From: Ricinus communis
Lineage: Eukaryota > Streptophyta > Magnoliopsida > Malpighiales > Euphorbiaceae
Direction: 5' to 3'
Assembly: GCF_019578655.1 (NCBI RefSeq)
Contig: NC_063262.1
Location: 7,013,582-7,077,581 of the forward strand
Length of the DNA: 64,000 nucleotides
In this document: positions 1-12,475 of the stretch, piece by piece
Layout: each line of letters opens with the position of its first letter
Numbering within the stretch: the first letter of the stretch is position 1
The notes under the pieces: model-generated
What the model saw: the letters and a program-made list of their open reading frames with translations, nothing else
The model's database searches: none
What the model was told of the DNA's origin: nothing
Made by a program: the position numbers and the translations under genes

Positions 1-323
1 GTTATGGTGTATGAAATTCTGATATGTAGAAAGCAAGTTGAATGAAAAGATTATATTGTCATTTTATTATAACTAAATGTGTTTGTCCATCAATGTTGCC
101 TTTTATATTTGTAACTAGCAATTAAGAAATTTTGCTTGAATATTTACTTAAGCAGTTGAATCCTAATAAAGAGATATAATATAGATAAAGGAATGCTTGA
201 TTAATCTAATTGTTAATGTCAATACAATTCAAAAAGGAAGTAAAATTTGCTAACGATGTCAATACTAACTGTTGACTTAAATAAAACAAGTTATTAAAGT
301 AAATAGGCACTCAAAAATTAGAC

Positions 324-3304
324 TTAAACCCTAAGTGAATTATGACTTCCATATTGGTTTAGGTACATTAAGTTGTGTGGAAGAGCTAGTTTGGTTAGAA
401 TTTCCTCTTGATTGTGGGGCACTTGATGCTTGTATGGTAGTATTTTGAAATCCCTGACATTTTTCCTGTTTTGCATTGCAACTTGTGCTTCTTGTTGTAG
501 TTGTCTGCTGATCACAACATTTTTGTCTTTCCATTTGAGTCTTGGTGGCTTGAAACCTAAATCAATAGGCTATGAAGCATCCTTCAAATTTGATGGAGGT
601 ACAATGACTCTACTGCTGCTTTGGTCATGCTGAGATTGTAAAATTCAACAAATTATTATAAGAGAAAAATATTAAACTAAAAGCCAATATAGTGTTGAAT
701 AAGGCAATTACATTGTAGACTGTGCAACTAGTTTCTTCATTAATGTAACACTCCAGGCCATTCAATCTTTATCTTTTTTGGTTAGGGTTATGTTGAACTT
801 TTGTTATTTTCTCTTCCAACACCACCTATTGCAGAACCCCTACCTCTGCCTCTATTGTTTACATTTGTCTTCACATGAGCAGCCTGTTATCTTAATATAA
901 TAAAAAGTCATTTTCAATTTGTAAGAAAACAAACAGATCTAAGAGATATCAGTATAAATTAGAAACATACCTGATACCTTGATGCACTAGGCACTCCTAG
1001 TGTTAGGTTTAAAGTTTGATTGAACACCACTAGTATCACCCTATTCCAAGTAATTAATAGAAGCATGAATGAGGTGAGAGTGTAAATTGTAACAGTTATA
1101 CCAATTGTGTGTCACTAATCCAACCTGAGATGCAACATTCCATGATGGAAACATTCCTTTTTCTCACACCATCAACACAATTAGGCATAACAACACTTGC
1201 CTAATTACACATTCAATCAATATCAAGTAGATATAATGTTAAGAAAAAACAATGAGACTGTCAGAAATATTACCTGACTAGTTGATGCAGCTTTATTAAT
1301 CTCTCAATTCTGCCTCGAAACTTCTAATTTCTCCCTCAATTCTGCCTCGAAACTACTACAAGCACATTCTTAAAATTTCTTCCTCCTCTCTCTCCCTCTC
1401 TAATTTTTAGCCCAATTACTACAAATATATCGAGCATACATTTTGTACTCAGCATTAGGTAACACATCACATATGGCAGGTATCAATTCCTAAAACAAGA
1501 GAAATTTAAACATAAAATCAAACAAACAATTAAGAATTTAATAAACTATAATCTGTCACAATATATATATTAAGGTGATATAATATTACCTTTTGCATGT
1601 TTGTCATCATACTTAAACCTTTTCCATTATGCAAGTCAAGGTCGTCTTTCAAAGTTTTCAAAAATTGCATCCAACTAATGTCGGTCTCCAACTCAACAAC
1701 AGACCAAGCTATAGGAAACATTTGGCCATTCCCATCCTTTGACACAACCACAAGAAATTGGCCCTTGCAGGCACCTCTAAAGAAACATTCATCTAATCCA
1801 ATCATCTTTCTACAACCCTCTCTCCACTCTTCCTTACATGAATTTAAACAAACATAAACATTTATCAGACACTTCAATTCCATATTTCTTTTCTTTGTCA
1901 ACTTTTACAAAATAAGTACTGCCATGATTTGATCTATTTATCTCATCTACATAGTCATGCAGCCTTGCAAAATCTTGTACATGATCACCCATACTTTATT
2001 GTAGCACATTTCTTTTTGCCCTTCTACAAGTAGTAACTCCAACATACGTCTTCAATTCTCTCTTGCACAAATCTTGTAACTCCCATACTTTTATTGATGG
2101 TTGTAATATAGTCCTATTCTTAAAGAATTTGGCTATAAAATTTGAGTTACATAGTGCATTCTTGTTAAACCTGTGACACTTATGCATTGGTTTATATTTC
2201 TTCATAATAAAGTTTGCATTGTTTTCTTCATAATTAGCAAATACCATGGACAGCCACTATTCTTGCACTTTACCCTCACTCTGCTAGCTTTATTTGTCCT
2301 AAGTTTCAATTGGACACCTTCGTGTATTGCATACTTGGCCACAACATCCCTAAACTGTGAGGCATTCTCAAAAATTATACCAACCTCCCATATTGAATAC
2401 TGGTATTTATGATCATAATAAACCTTCTTACTTTCTCTTCTAGTAGGTACATCTACACCATCCTCATATTTTTCAATATCATTTTTATTACTGCATTGGT
2501 CATCACTTCCATAATATTTTTCATCACCAGCAAATACACCTTTATACTTGTTACCTTTGCTATGATCTTCATATCCCTCATTATGTCCTACTTTCCCTAA
2601 TGGAGCCTCTATTGATCCATCTCTTGCCTCTCTCATTCTTTTTATCCTTAGAAAGTCCCTAGCAGCCTCTTTTACAGATATTAACTCCTAATTAATATAA
2701 CCGACATCATTATTATCCTCATCACTCTCTATCAATTCTTCACTTTTAGACTTACTAGCACTATCCTCTTCACTGTCACCCTCACCTTCGCCCTCGCTAA
2801 TTCTCTCACTCTCACCTTCACTCTATAATATACTGTTGGTTGCTTTAGATCTAGGATTTTTATCAACTTTGCTACAAGATGCCCTAGCATGTGTATTTAT
2901 ATTCTCTTTCTCCTTTTCAACTGAAATCCTAGCACTGCTCTCAATATTATTACTAAATATATTCTCACCTACTGTTGGATTAACGTCCACATTATGAACA
3001 ATAATTATTTCTTCAGCTTGATCTATCACATATGAAATATATATGTCCACATTTTTATTATCTGCCAACCCTTGTGTCCATTTTGAAATAATCTCATCAC
3101 TATCTCAAGGTAATAAAATATTACTACTTTCAGCTTTATAAAATATCCTAAATCTCTTGTATACCCAAGAAACTCAAACAAAGACAACTTCTCAAGATCC
3201 ACATCAGGTGTAAATTCCACATTCGTTTCACCATCATACTATGGTTGTGGTCCTTCCACCATAGCCCCACCAAAGTGCCACCTCAAGTTGATTGACATGT
3301 CCAT
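324..3304 (-). pseudogene. MuDR-type (MULE) transposase pseudogene, copy 1
   Basis: Degraded transposase of a Mutator-like element, reading leftwards. The start is an ATG at 3304 (MDMSINLRWHFGGAMVEG), followed by a TAG and then the family's N-terminal block EFTPDVDLEKLSLFEFLGY. An acidic Ser/Glu linker follows (about 2690-3070), then the MuDR DUF block ending in RVRVKCKNSGCPWYL (2202-2636). A frameshift leads into the zinc-finger-like block HKCHRFNKNALC...QPSIKVWELQ...YVGVTTCRRAK (1996-2247). The MULE DDE core follows at 1530-1901 (GLDECFFRGACKGQFLVVV...MFPIAWSVVE). A further exon-like piece reads ELIPAICDVLPNAEYKMYA (about 1430-1490). After that the transposase is mostly deleted, leaving a Gly/Arg-rich tail (about 800-880) and a FKPPRLKWKDKNVV C-terminus (about 324-570). 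The second catalytic Asp, normally SDxQK, is Asn here (MTNMQK). Stops and frameshifts make it non-functional. The family assignment is firm; exact ends are not. Confidence 0.85.
1302..1354. repeat. Short tandem duplication inside MULE copy 1
   Basis: A 20-base string, ctcaattctgcctcgaaact, occurs twice with a spacing of about 33 bases. It sits where the transposase reading is lost, so it probably marks the edge of an internal deletion. Confidence 0.7.
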
Positions 3305-4095
3305 TTTCTAAGCCATTGATAAATTAATATCATTAATATAAAAAAAAAAAAGTAGAATTCAAAGAATAAAAGTTACTGACAATGCTTGTTTTTTTCTCCA
3401 ATTATAGAATCTTCTTATTAGGTATAACCAATCTCACTCAACTCTATACAACTTTAGTTAGTTAATAACAACCCTAATTTAAGTAAAAAATAACAATAAT
3501 AACATTGTAATAGCATCAACCAACATATTTTCACCAAAAAAAACTAATTTCACCAAATAAAGCTTTCAACCAAACAAAACCCGTACCTTTCTTATACTTT
3601 TGCTTCTTCAAGTTTTTGTCAATAAACTATCTGCAAATTGGCTTTGAATGCTAAGCTTTCTTCCCTACATAGAAAGCGATAAAGCTTTCGTGCTTTTGTC
3701 TAATTGGATGATGAAGCTTTCGTCGATAAAGATAATGAAGCTTTTGTTGATCTCAGCTTTATTTGACAAACGAAATTAGAAATTACAAAATAAATTGGAG
3801 ATTTTTGAGCTTAAGAAACTCATGCCCGTTATTCATTAATGCGGTAGTTGAGATGAGAGAGAACAAGCTGAGATATATGTCTATGTGTTTGACATTTCAG
3901 CCTGCCTTTAGCTCACGTGTCGATTTAATTAAATGAGTCATCGTGCGTGCTAAACATGTAAACTGGACGGTGTTTATATGTTATGCAATTCATGATTTTA
4001 GGAGGCCAATAGGTCAAAGATAAAATCGAGGGGACTATCTGACTATTTTAGCAAAAAAACAAGGGACTAAATATGTACTAGGCTTAATTTTGAAA
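3305..4095. mobile_element. 5' non-coding and terminal region of MULE copy 1
   Basis: This is the stretch upstream of the transposase start on the minus strand. It holds short repeated words (gctttcgt/aagctttcg near 3640-3740). It ends in a GC-richer block at about 3890-4085 with phrases such as ggggactatctgactatttt and agggactaaatatgtac, which resemble plant MULE ends. No inverted partner was found near base 1, so the other end is either left of the window or lost. The boundary is approximate. Confidence 0.45.
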
Positions 4096-4846
4096 ATTGA
4101 AGAAAAATGACAAAAAAATTATTAACAACATGGTCTAATATAAAAAAAAAAAAATTATATACTACATCAAATTCCAAGTGGTAAGGATAATTGTTTTTCA
4201 CAATAACCATTCCACAAATTAAGAAAAAAAAACATATGTACTTAAAAAAAAAAAAAAAAATGTATAAGTTTTGTAAAAACTAATTAAATCTATTTCTGAG
4301 AATCGAGAGAAACTACTGCATACAAGTTCTGTTGTATTTAATTAATTATTATTATTATTTTTCAGAAATTTTAAAAAATTAAAGAAAATGGCATTTTAGG
4401 ACAAAAACTATTGGTGTTTTTAAAATGAAATTTAAAAATAAAAAAGGGGCAAAGGAACAGCTGATGAGACCTCGAAGGGCTGGATTATACCCTTATGTGG
4501 AGGAAAAAGGCACCCCCGTTTCTTTTGCCTTTTCTAAATTCTATCCCACACAAAACTAAATAAATAAATAAAACAGAAAAGTAAAAAAATAAAAGACAAA
4601 TAGAAAAACCAACGGTTTCACGTCACTCAATGCTGAAAAGCCAAAAGCTCATTTGTCTCCACCCTACTCAACGCGTTTTCATTTTTGGCTTTTCTGCCAT
4701 GTACATGAAACACCAACTCTCCCAATTTCTATATTTTTATTTTCAGACAACCTGGGAACTGTAATCCATATAAAGGGTCACTTATATATGGTAAATCGAC
4801 AAAAACGAAAAGATCAGGATAAAGAATTTAAATAATTTTATCTAAA

Positions 4847-4900
<54 letters not shown>

Positions 4901-5079
4901 TTTTAATTTTCCAATTTTAAATAGCATTAGTAAAAAAATATCTAAATATTAAAAAAATAAACTTAAATAGGATTATTATTATCGAAAACTCAAAATTAAA
5001 ATGCATAAATTACTGTTTGAAAAACTTAGCTAAGAATTACAAGGTCCAAGAAGGGCAAATTAATTTTTTATAATTATAG
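4096..5079. other. AT-rich intergenic DNA
   Basis: No gene is supported here. It holds poly-A runs, a pyrimidine-rich patch at 4640-4750 and a long AT microsatellite. A short open frame at 4653-4835 has no recognisable motif. Confidence 0.6.
4851..4904. repeat. (AT)21 microsatellite followed by poly-T
   Basis: About 42 bases of uninterrupted AT dinucleotides run directly into a T tract. Confidence 0.95.
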
Positions 5080-6025
5080 ATTATTATTAATTATTTATTT
5101 AAATTAGGATAATTAAGAGTTATTAGAAAATAACTCTTAGAAGTTTTATATTTAGAGGAGAACTCTGCAAAGTGAATCTCTCTAAGTATTAGAAACTGAT
5201 ATACAATTGAGATATACAGTATGCATCTGTCCATTATTCTCTCTCTCCAATCTTCTACGGTTCATTTATTTTCAACACTTTAATTTTAGTTTTTATTGTT
5301 CTTCTAAGATGTAAAGAGTTTTTAAAAAGTGAAGAGTGATGATCAATAATTTTCATACCTTGAAGGATTCTAGATTTAGGAAGAATCTTTATTTTCTATT
5401 TTGTTTAATTACAATAATTATTAGATTAAATATTTTAGACTAATTTTCTTAAGTGTTTAATTTAGCCTTTTTATTTATGCAAGAACTTCGTTATATTTTT
5501 ATTCAATGAGTTATTTTTTTCTTCATATCTTTATTAGTTTCAGTTATTGTTCTTAGTTGACTATCATATCAAATTAAAAATAGTAACAGTTATAAAAACC
5601 TTTAGGTTAAATATATTATAAATATCATCTTTACTTCAATCTACGATAGTATAACAAACTTTAGTTGCATCATTAACTTGAATAATTAAATAAAATGAAC
5701 ATCACCATCTCATTCATTAGATTAGGTTTAAGGTAAAATAATGGGATTATGATATAATTAGCTAGGCTAAATATTGTATTTATCATATAGTTTCATTAAC
5801 TATATCATTTGCATATTTACTTTATAGTTTATTTTATTTCTTTTATGAATATTTTTTTCTTAAATTACTGCTTTAGAGTGGTTAGATTTATTTTTGGTGT
5901 TTTTATATGATAGTAAGTCTTTACGATAGTAATTCTATAGTTTTTTAAGAGATTGACCTCGATGTGAACTTACTCTTACTACAAGAATAGTTTGTGCACT
6001 TGCGAGTACAAACTTATAAACATTA
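5080..6025 (+). mobile_element. Probable LTR-retrotransposon remnant (LTR end plus leader)
   Basis: The block begins with an AT-rich LTR-like stretch that contains a perfect hairpin (5114-5139: 11-bp arms around agaa). It then has an R/U5-like run with aggagaactctgcaaagtga and a pyrimidine-rich attattctctctctcc. It ends at about 5945-6020 with agattgacctcgatgtgaac and gtgcacttgcgagtacaaa. Phrases of this kind precede the primer-binding site in many plant retrotransposon leaders. No gag or pol reading frame follows, so it is a truncated copy. Assignment is by resemblance only. Confidence 0.45.
5114..5139. other. Perfect 11-bp inverted repeat
   Basis: TAAGAGTTATT and AATAACTCTTA flank a 4-base loop (agaa). 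It lies inside the probable LTR remnant. Confidence 0.85.
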
Positions 6026-6643
6026 TTAATCAATAAATATTAATTTTATTCTAATTCTATGTAATTAATTTAATTTTTTTATTTTTAATAAAATTATTTA
6101 GTGATTAATCTAATTCAATTTTAAATCTTTTAAAATTTTATATAAAAATATTATAATACAATATATGATTTAATATTCTTATACGATTATAAATGTATAT
6201 GATGGAGTTTAAAAAATTTAAAATAATTTTTTATAAAAATTGAAGATAAAAAATAGAAAAAAAGAAATGATGCTTTCAATTTTATTTTATTGATATTTTA
6301 TAATACTTCATTCATAAAATAATTTAATATTTAATATTTTTATTAACATTTTGCTTCTTTTTATCATGAAAATTTATATTTCATCATTACTTATGTAATT
6401 CCTACTATTTCTTTTTGAAAAATAAAGATTCTATTTTTATTTTTAATTATAATAATATTACAATTAAAACTATTATATTATAAAATTAAGAATGAAAAAA
6501 TTATGAAAACTAAAATATCAAATTTTTTATATTTATTTTTCTAACATGAAGAATTTAGTTAAATATTTTTACTTAATACTAATTTATTAAATATTTTTAT
6601 CATAATTTTATAATAAATATTTATGCATTTAACACATATGATA

Positions 6644-6670
6644 AATAATAATAATAATAATAATAATAAT
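6644..6670. repeat. (AAT)9 microsatellite
   Basis: About nine AAT/ATA triplets in a row within AT-rich spacer. Confidence 0.9.
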
Positions 6671-7706
6671 ACAAAAGAGTAAACGCAAAAGAAATTAAGT
6701 AATAACTAGTTTTGGTAAAAATAAAAAGATGAGCTATCATATCATACATATTCAGCATATTGATGTGAAACTTGAATTAATAATAATAGTAATAATTTCC
6801 TTTTGGTATTAAACTAATTTATAATTCAAAATGTGAAATCAAAATTGGAACTTTAAGACTTTATAGAAAAGAAAAATTAGAGAGGGGCCAGTCATAAGCA
6901 AGTCCAAGTCAAGAGCAGCCGCGGCCACATCAATTATATTGGAGTAAGACTAGAATTGTACCATAATTAATACAATTAAATTATTATTTTAATCAATAAA
7001 TTAATAGATTAATTTTATAATTAATCATGTACTATCTTTATATTTGTTGCTATTAGACGTATAGTTATATATATTAGTATTACTATTGCTAGTGATATAC
7101 ATTATATATATAAATTATTATTGTTATTATTATAAAAATTTTAATAAAAACTAAAAATTAGTATTTAATATAATATATATTAAATATATTTAATTATTTT
7201 ATAAATATTTTTCTTTATCCTATATTAAAAATACATATATTATTATATAAATTATAAATCTAGTGACACTTTCAATAAATTTATACACAAATTATTATTT
7301 GCTCCTGATTTAATAACTCGTTATTAATAGTAAGTTTTATATGTTTATTATATTCAATTATACTTTTTAATTAAAATTATTATTTATTAAAAATAATTTA
7401 TTTTAATTGATAATTATTTTATAAAATAATTTAATTATATTTTTAGTAATTATTTAATAGAAATTTAAAATAAAATTTCATGTTAATAAGAAAAAATATG
7501 AAAAGGTTCAATTTTTAGATTTATTCACTTTTTATTTTATAATATAACACTTTTAAAATACTATTATTATAATTAAATAAAGAGTTTACTTTTCAAAAAT
7601 ATTATAAAAATATAAGAATGTATGAATTTTAAATTTTAAATTTTCATAATAGAAAAGAATGAAATATTAACAAAAAAAAACTCCATTTGGAAAATAAGTC
7701 TATGAA

Positions 7707-7708
<2 letters not shown>

Positions 7709-7776
<68 letters not shown>
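7709..7776. repeat. (AAT)22 microsatellite
   Basis: About 22 uninterrupted AAT triplets. It yields an open frame of poly-Asn on the plus strand, which is an artefact. Confidence 0.95.
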
Positions 7777-7896
7777 GTACATTATTAACATATCATTGAA
7801 ACATATTAAAGTAACATACTTTTTTCTGACTTCTTGTTTTAATATTTGTGAAAATTTATACTACATTATTAAACTGTATGTTAAATATATATATAT

Positions 7897-8125
7897 ATAT
7901 ATATAGTGATTTAGTAATTCATTAAGCTTTTATAGAATTAGAAATATATATAGAATTTTAATAAGATTAGAGTAGAATTATATTAATCATTAATTAATTC
8001 TATTTAGATTAGAAAATTAAATTAATTACATATAAAATTAAAATAAAATAAATAATTATTGATTAATTCTAATTGCATTTTAGTCAGTTCAAAAATTTAT
8101 CTATTCGTACTTTTATTTATATATA
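7897..8125 (+). repeat. Dispersed repeat, copy 1 (partner at 62621-62850)
   Basis: This stretch aligns throughout with 62621-62850. Shared words include agtaattcat, tatagaatta, attaattctatt and ttttagtcagttcaaaa. Both copies begin at a TA-rich tract and end near a ttcgt-like word. The repeated tta-gga-tta style wording resembles LTR sequence of plant retrotransposons, but no coding part is attached. Confidence 0.7.
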
Positions 8126-8424
8126 TATAGCTAATTTTAGTATATGGTCGATCCATTTATTTATATACGTTTCATTAATATAATATCACGCTAATCGCAT
8201 ATAAAATATTTTTATTTTTATTTTTATTATAATCAATTAAATTGTAACTATATTTTAGATAATAACAAAAAATACTATATTATCAATTATATATTTTTAA
8301 TTACTAAATATATATAATTTATTATTAATTAAATTTTATAAATATAAACTCTTAACTAAAATAATATTTTTAAATTTTAATTTTAAAATTATATATAATT
8401 AAAAAATAGCACCCCATAGCTAGA

Positions 8425-9085
8425 AAATGATAACGAGTAGGATATTTGTTCGTTTAAGAATTCTCGAATTCGAATTTGATTAAAATACATATACCGAACT
8501 CGTCCCAAATTTGTATAAAAAATTACATTTATTATCCAAATCTGTTGTAAATCCGAATGGGATTATACACATACTAGTCGAACCTGATAAAATTTATTTA
8601 ATATATTTAAATAAATTTCATAAATATTTAAATTGATAATGGATATCCTAACCGTTAAATACTTGCCATATAAATGTTTGGTATTTAAATGGATAATTGT
8701 TTATCAAACTTATTTACAATAATTAAATTCTAAAATATTATTAATAAAAATTAATAAAAATTAAAATATAAAAGATAAACCAAATCAAATCTAAATATTC
8801 AGTATATTAGTATAAGTCAATCATAAAATTATAAAATTTAATTTTTTTAAAATATTATAAGATATTAGAAATATATATATATATATATATATCGCGTGAG
8901 TTTATGTGTGTATCTTTGTGTCTCTAAAGTTTAAATCCCTTGAAGGACAAAGTGAAAATAAAGTACTTTATATTTGTATCTATTTATGTAATCGGACAAA
9001 TAGCAAGATATTAAGAGTTCGAACTCAAACCGAATATGAAATAAATTTTTAAATTTAAATCTAAATTCTCGAGTATCTAAAAATA
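8425..9085. repeat. Possible degenerate repeat rich in TCGAA/GAACTCG words
   Basis: The words ctcgaattcgaatttg, ccgaactcgtcccaaat, aatccgaatgggatta and gttcgaactcaaac recur in an otherwise AT-only region. This resembles CG-decayed non-autonomous repeats that are common in plants. It contains a TA tract at 8871-8892. No ends are defined. Confidence 0.3.
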
Positions 9086-9124
9086 TTTACCAACCATTAT
9101 ATATGAGTGGGTGATTAATTTTTT

Positions 9125-9510
9125 TAAAGAAAAAGTATAAAAATTGACTTTGTGATTTAACATTTTAATATAAGAGGTCTTATGAATTTTCTAGTTTTAT
9201 TAGATCATCTAAAACTCATTTAAAATTAAAAAAATTGATTTATGAGATTATTTTCTTTTTCTTTAATTTTTTTTTAAAATTTTATAAAAATTGACATATG
9301 ATTAGACTCGATAAAAAAATAAATTGGTAAAAAATAAAATGATAATAGAAACAACCGATTAATATTAAATAAATAAATTATAACTATTTAATTAAAAATA
9401 TCAATAAATTTAAATTAAATTATTAATATTTTAATTATAATAATAATGCTATAATATCAACAAAAAACAGAATTTCTTGTGTTAAAAAATATAAACTTTT
9501 TCTTTTGTTA
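9125..9510. mobile_element. Possible small inverted-repeat element
   Basis: The word aaagaaaaagtataaaaatt near 9126 has an inverted partner near 9490-9506 (ataaactttttcttt). The arms are short and AT-rich and no target duplication is clear, so this is weak. Confidence 0.25.
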
Positions 9511-9539
9511 AATAATAATATAAGTAGGCAGTAGTACAA

Positions 9540-9918
9540 AATACTCATGGATAAAGACGGAGGGAGAAGGTGCTTTGCTTGGCTTATAAGTGATGTCCAC
9601 GTCGGATATGACGTGTGACAGCGTCAAAAGTAGGGCCTACAACCCTATCACATCCAACTAAAGGGTCCCACAGCATGGACGAACCAAAACGGATCCTTTG
9701 GCTTACATCTCACGCAACTTTAACCCAAAGCCTTTTTCTGTCATTTCGCTTTCATAACTCTACGGCGGTTTTGACTTTAAAAACCATTAACCAGAGTTAT
9801 GTTCTTCACCCAAAGATTGTGGCGAGGGTTAAAATTGGAATGGGCTTTTTTCGTTCTCACTCACGCTTCTCTAATCCAATTTATAAAAGAAAAGTTGCCA
9901 CTTATTTTGAAAAGTAAA
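9540..9918. other. GC-elevated island with ACGT cores, unassigned
   Basis: The base composition is clearly richer in G+C than either flank. It contains tccacgtcgg and gacgtgtgac near 9597-9618 and a TATA-like tttataaaag near 9881. One frame stays open over 9615-9917, but the translation has no recognisable domain. It could be regulatory DNA of a lost gene, the start of a non-coding transcript, or a decayed gene piece. I do not recognise it. Confidence 0.35.
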
Positions 9919-10089
9919 CGAGTGAATTCCTTTTTTTAAAGTTAAACCGCTAATACCATTTAAATTATTAATATTATACGATCTGATTTTAAGATTAACA
10001 TAATATCAAATATAAAATTAATCATAAGATTTTAAATTAATGTATATTATTAATTAATAGAAAATATTATTAATAATGAGTCAAGAAAG

Positions 10090-10390
10090 AGATCATAATT
10101 CAGTTTTTTCCAAGGAAGGAAAGAATATTTTTGTTTTGAAATGGAGGGAGTATGCAATCCCAACTAGAGCAACGGTCACTAAAGGCAAATCGCATAGATT
10201 TCTGTGACGACGCCAAATTGTCCCTTCACGAAATTTAAGAATCCAATTGAATTTGTATTGGGAAATGCTGAGATCGTGGCGCCGCAATTGACGATACCTT
10301 GTGTCCGCTTGCAATTTTGTCGTCAGTGGTCACATGATTACGCACTCCAAACCAAACCCTATGGTTACAATTTATAACTAATCATGGTTA
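10090..10390. other. Second GC-elevated island, unassigned
   Basis: The composition is richer in G+C than its surroundings (for example gatcgtggcgccgcaattga). One minus-strand frame stays open over 10093-10314 without a recognisable motif. It lies about 170 bp after the first island, so both may be parts of one old locus. Confidence 0.3.
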
Positions 10391-12119
10391 ACCGTCTCTT
10401 TCTCTACTTATTTGTTTATTTAGGAGTCATTTAGTAGAAAAAGTATCACTTTCTCAAAAATAGAATTTTTTTGTTTTATTTGAATTGAATGATTAAATAA
10501 ATTTCAGAGATAATTCAACTTGTGTGTTGTATATAGCACGTAATTTACTTAGATAAAAGTTAAATTATATATTAATTTTTTTATTTTTTATTTAATTATT
10601 TTTTTTAAAAATTAATTTCTTAAATAATAGACTATCTTATTTATTTATTTTAACAACTAAAATTGAAAAGGAGCAGACTATATACTTATTTATCCATTTT
10701 ATTAACTCAATTATTTTTCAATTTTAGTAAAATTAGTAGATTGGATTCGATATGAAAATTCATTTTTATCTAAAAATTTAATTTGCAAAACTCAAATTTT
10801 AATGAAATATTAAAAACCACCTAAATCATATACTCACCTCATTTTTCTTGTTTAATCTATAATTAATAAATCAATCTTACTGATGCAGATTTTGTAATTA
10901 TTACTTTAAATTAATAATTTGGTGACTCCTAGGATTTGATTATAGTGTGCTTGCTTGATTGGATAAGAATGATGCTTTTAACTTTTTATCAACCTTTTGT
11001 GGTGCTGAGGATAATCAGGGTTTTTAGTAATAGTTATGCTTTTGTCTTCATGTTTTCTTTATATTTATAATAATAATTAAATTTCTTTTATGAAGATAAG
11101 AAAGATTAAATTAAATTATCTCATAAAAATAAGATGAACTACTTTATTTTCTTGATAGGAATAATTTGATTGATTACATACAAGTAGAGAGACTTGTGTT
11201 TTATTTATACAGAATTAAATTATAAAATATTTATTTAACTAACACTTAAAATAGTTAATTCAAATTGTGATAGTGTTTGCTGATAAGTAATTAATTTCTT
11301 ATAATATTGATTTTTTTTTAATTATTAGTGACAATTTTTTAAACAATATTAGTAACTAATACCATTGTCTGTATCTTCATGTTCTTGTCATCATTTGAAA
11401 CCCAAAATGAAAAGGAACCTATAATTTCCTTTTCTATCCCCAAAAAGGATTATTTTTCTTCTAATTAATTGAATGGTGTATATTCAAAACTTTCCATCAC
11501 ATTCAAATCAGCTCAATTTCCTATTTTTCCCTATATATTAAAAGTAACATAAATTATTATTACTACTGGCTAAATGATAATTTAATTAATATTGTATTCA
11601 ACAGAGATAAATTTTGATAAAATCTTATAAATTTTATTTATAAATTTAAAGTTTATATCTCTAGCTGAAATCAAAATTTACTTAAAATTTTATGTAATTA
11701 AATTTATAAAATTAGTATTAATTAAATTAAATTTTAATAAAATATATAAGTTTTTTAATAATTTCATAATAGTAAGTTGATATATTGTATAACTGAAAAT
11801 AATTCCCAAATTTTTAGTAGTTTATTTTATTCTCTCATATATATTTTGAAAGATTTTTCAATATAATGTTTATTACATTTGAAATGAATTTTCATAATTA
11901 TTATTTAACACATAAAAATATTGAAGTTTATTTATATTCCAAATCTCAAATAAAATAAATTTTGGAATGTACTTCAGTAAATTAACTTTATTTAAAATTA
12001 TTTATAAATAAAATAAATCTTTAAATATATTTCAACTGAACAAAACCAGTTTTTGAAAACTACTAAACAAAACCTAAATTATGTTTGAAATTATTACCGG
12101 TCTGCCAATTTTATCAGTA
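10391..12119. other. AT-rich spacer upstream of the AP2/ERF gene
   Basis: I see no gene or defined repeat. It is AT-rich throughout, with poly-T and poly-A runs. Confidence 0.55.
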
Positions 12120-12149
12120 CAAAAGAACTGCAAAACAGCCATTACCCAC

Positions 12150-12475
12150 TACAATAGCTGACGTGGCAGAACTGGATCGTGCCGCAACAGTAATAAGGAC
12201 CAAAAATCGCATTAAATTCCAGAACTGATTACTCTTTATCGTAGTCAACTGATTCATGAGCAAATCCAAAACGAACACGTGCCCACCCACCGCTGTTGCC
12301 GGTAACCAAATGCAGCGGGTACATACGTGTCAAATACCTATTGGATAACCTGCATCTAATAAACGCATCTTTGAAATTGACGAAAACAAATAAAAAAACA
12401 CGGTAAATGTAGTTAAGCCAAAGGCATAACCTTTGGTGGGTTGTTATATAAGAAGAGAATGCAGAGAGTGTAAGC
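12150..12475 (+). promoter_or_regulatory. Promoter of the RAP2.4-like AP2/ERF gene
   Basis: The region is GC-richer than the spacer before it. It holds TGACGTGGCA (12159-12168), a perfect G-box CACGTG (12276-12281), a TACGTGTC ABRE-like site (12324-12331) and an inverted CCAAT box (ctattggataa near 12340). A TATA box, tatataag, lies at 12445-12452, which predicts transcription starting near 12475-12480. ACGT cores are known bZIP/bHLH sites, so ABA or stress control is a reasonable inference. Confidence 0.65.

Larger units (their letters stand above)
6026..7895. other. AT-rich intergenic DNA with microsatellites
   Basis: No coding potential is visible. It contains (AAT)n at 6644-6670 and a larger AAT tract at 7709-7776. 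Confidence 0.6.

Noticed and set aside
7706..7906. Open frame encoding poly-Asn
   Set aside because: It is simply the (AAT)22 microsatellite translated.
9556..10153. Two ggagggag words (near 9558 and 10144) as ends of a Stowaway-like MITE
   Set aside because: They are in the same orientation, not inverted, and the sequence between them does not fold.
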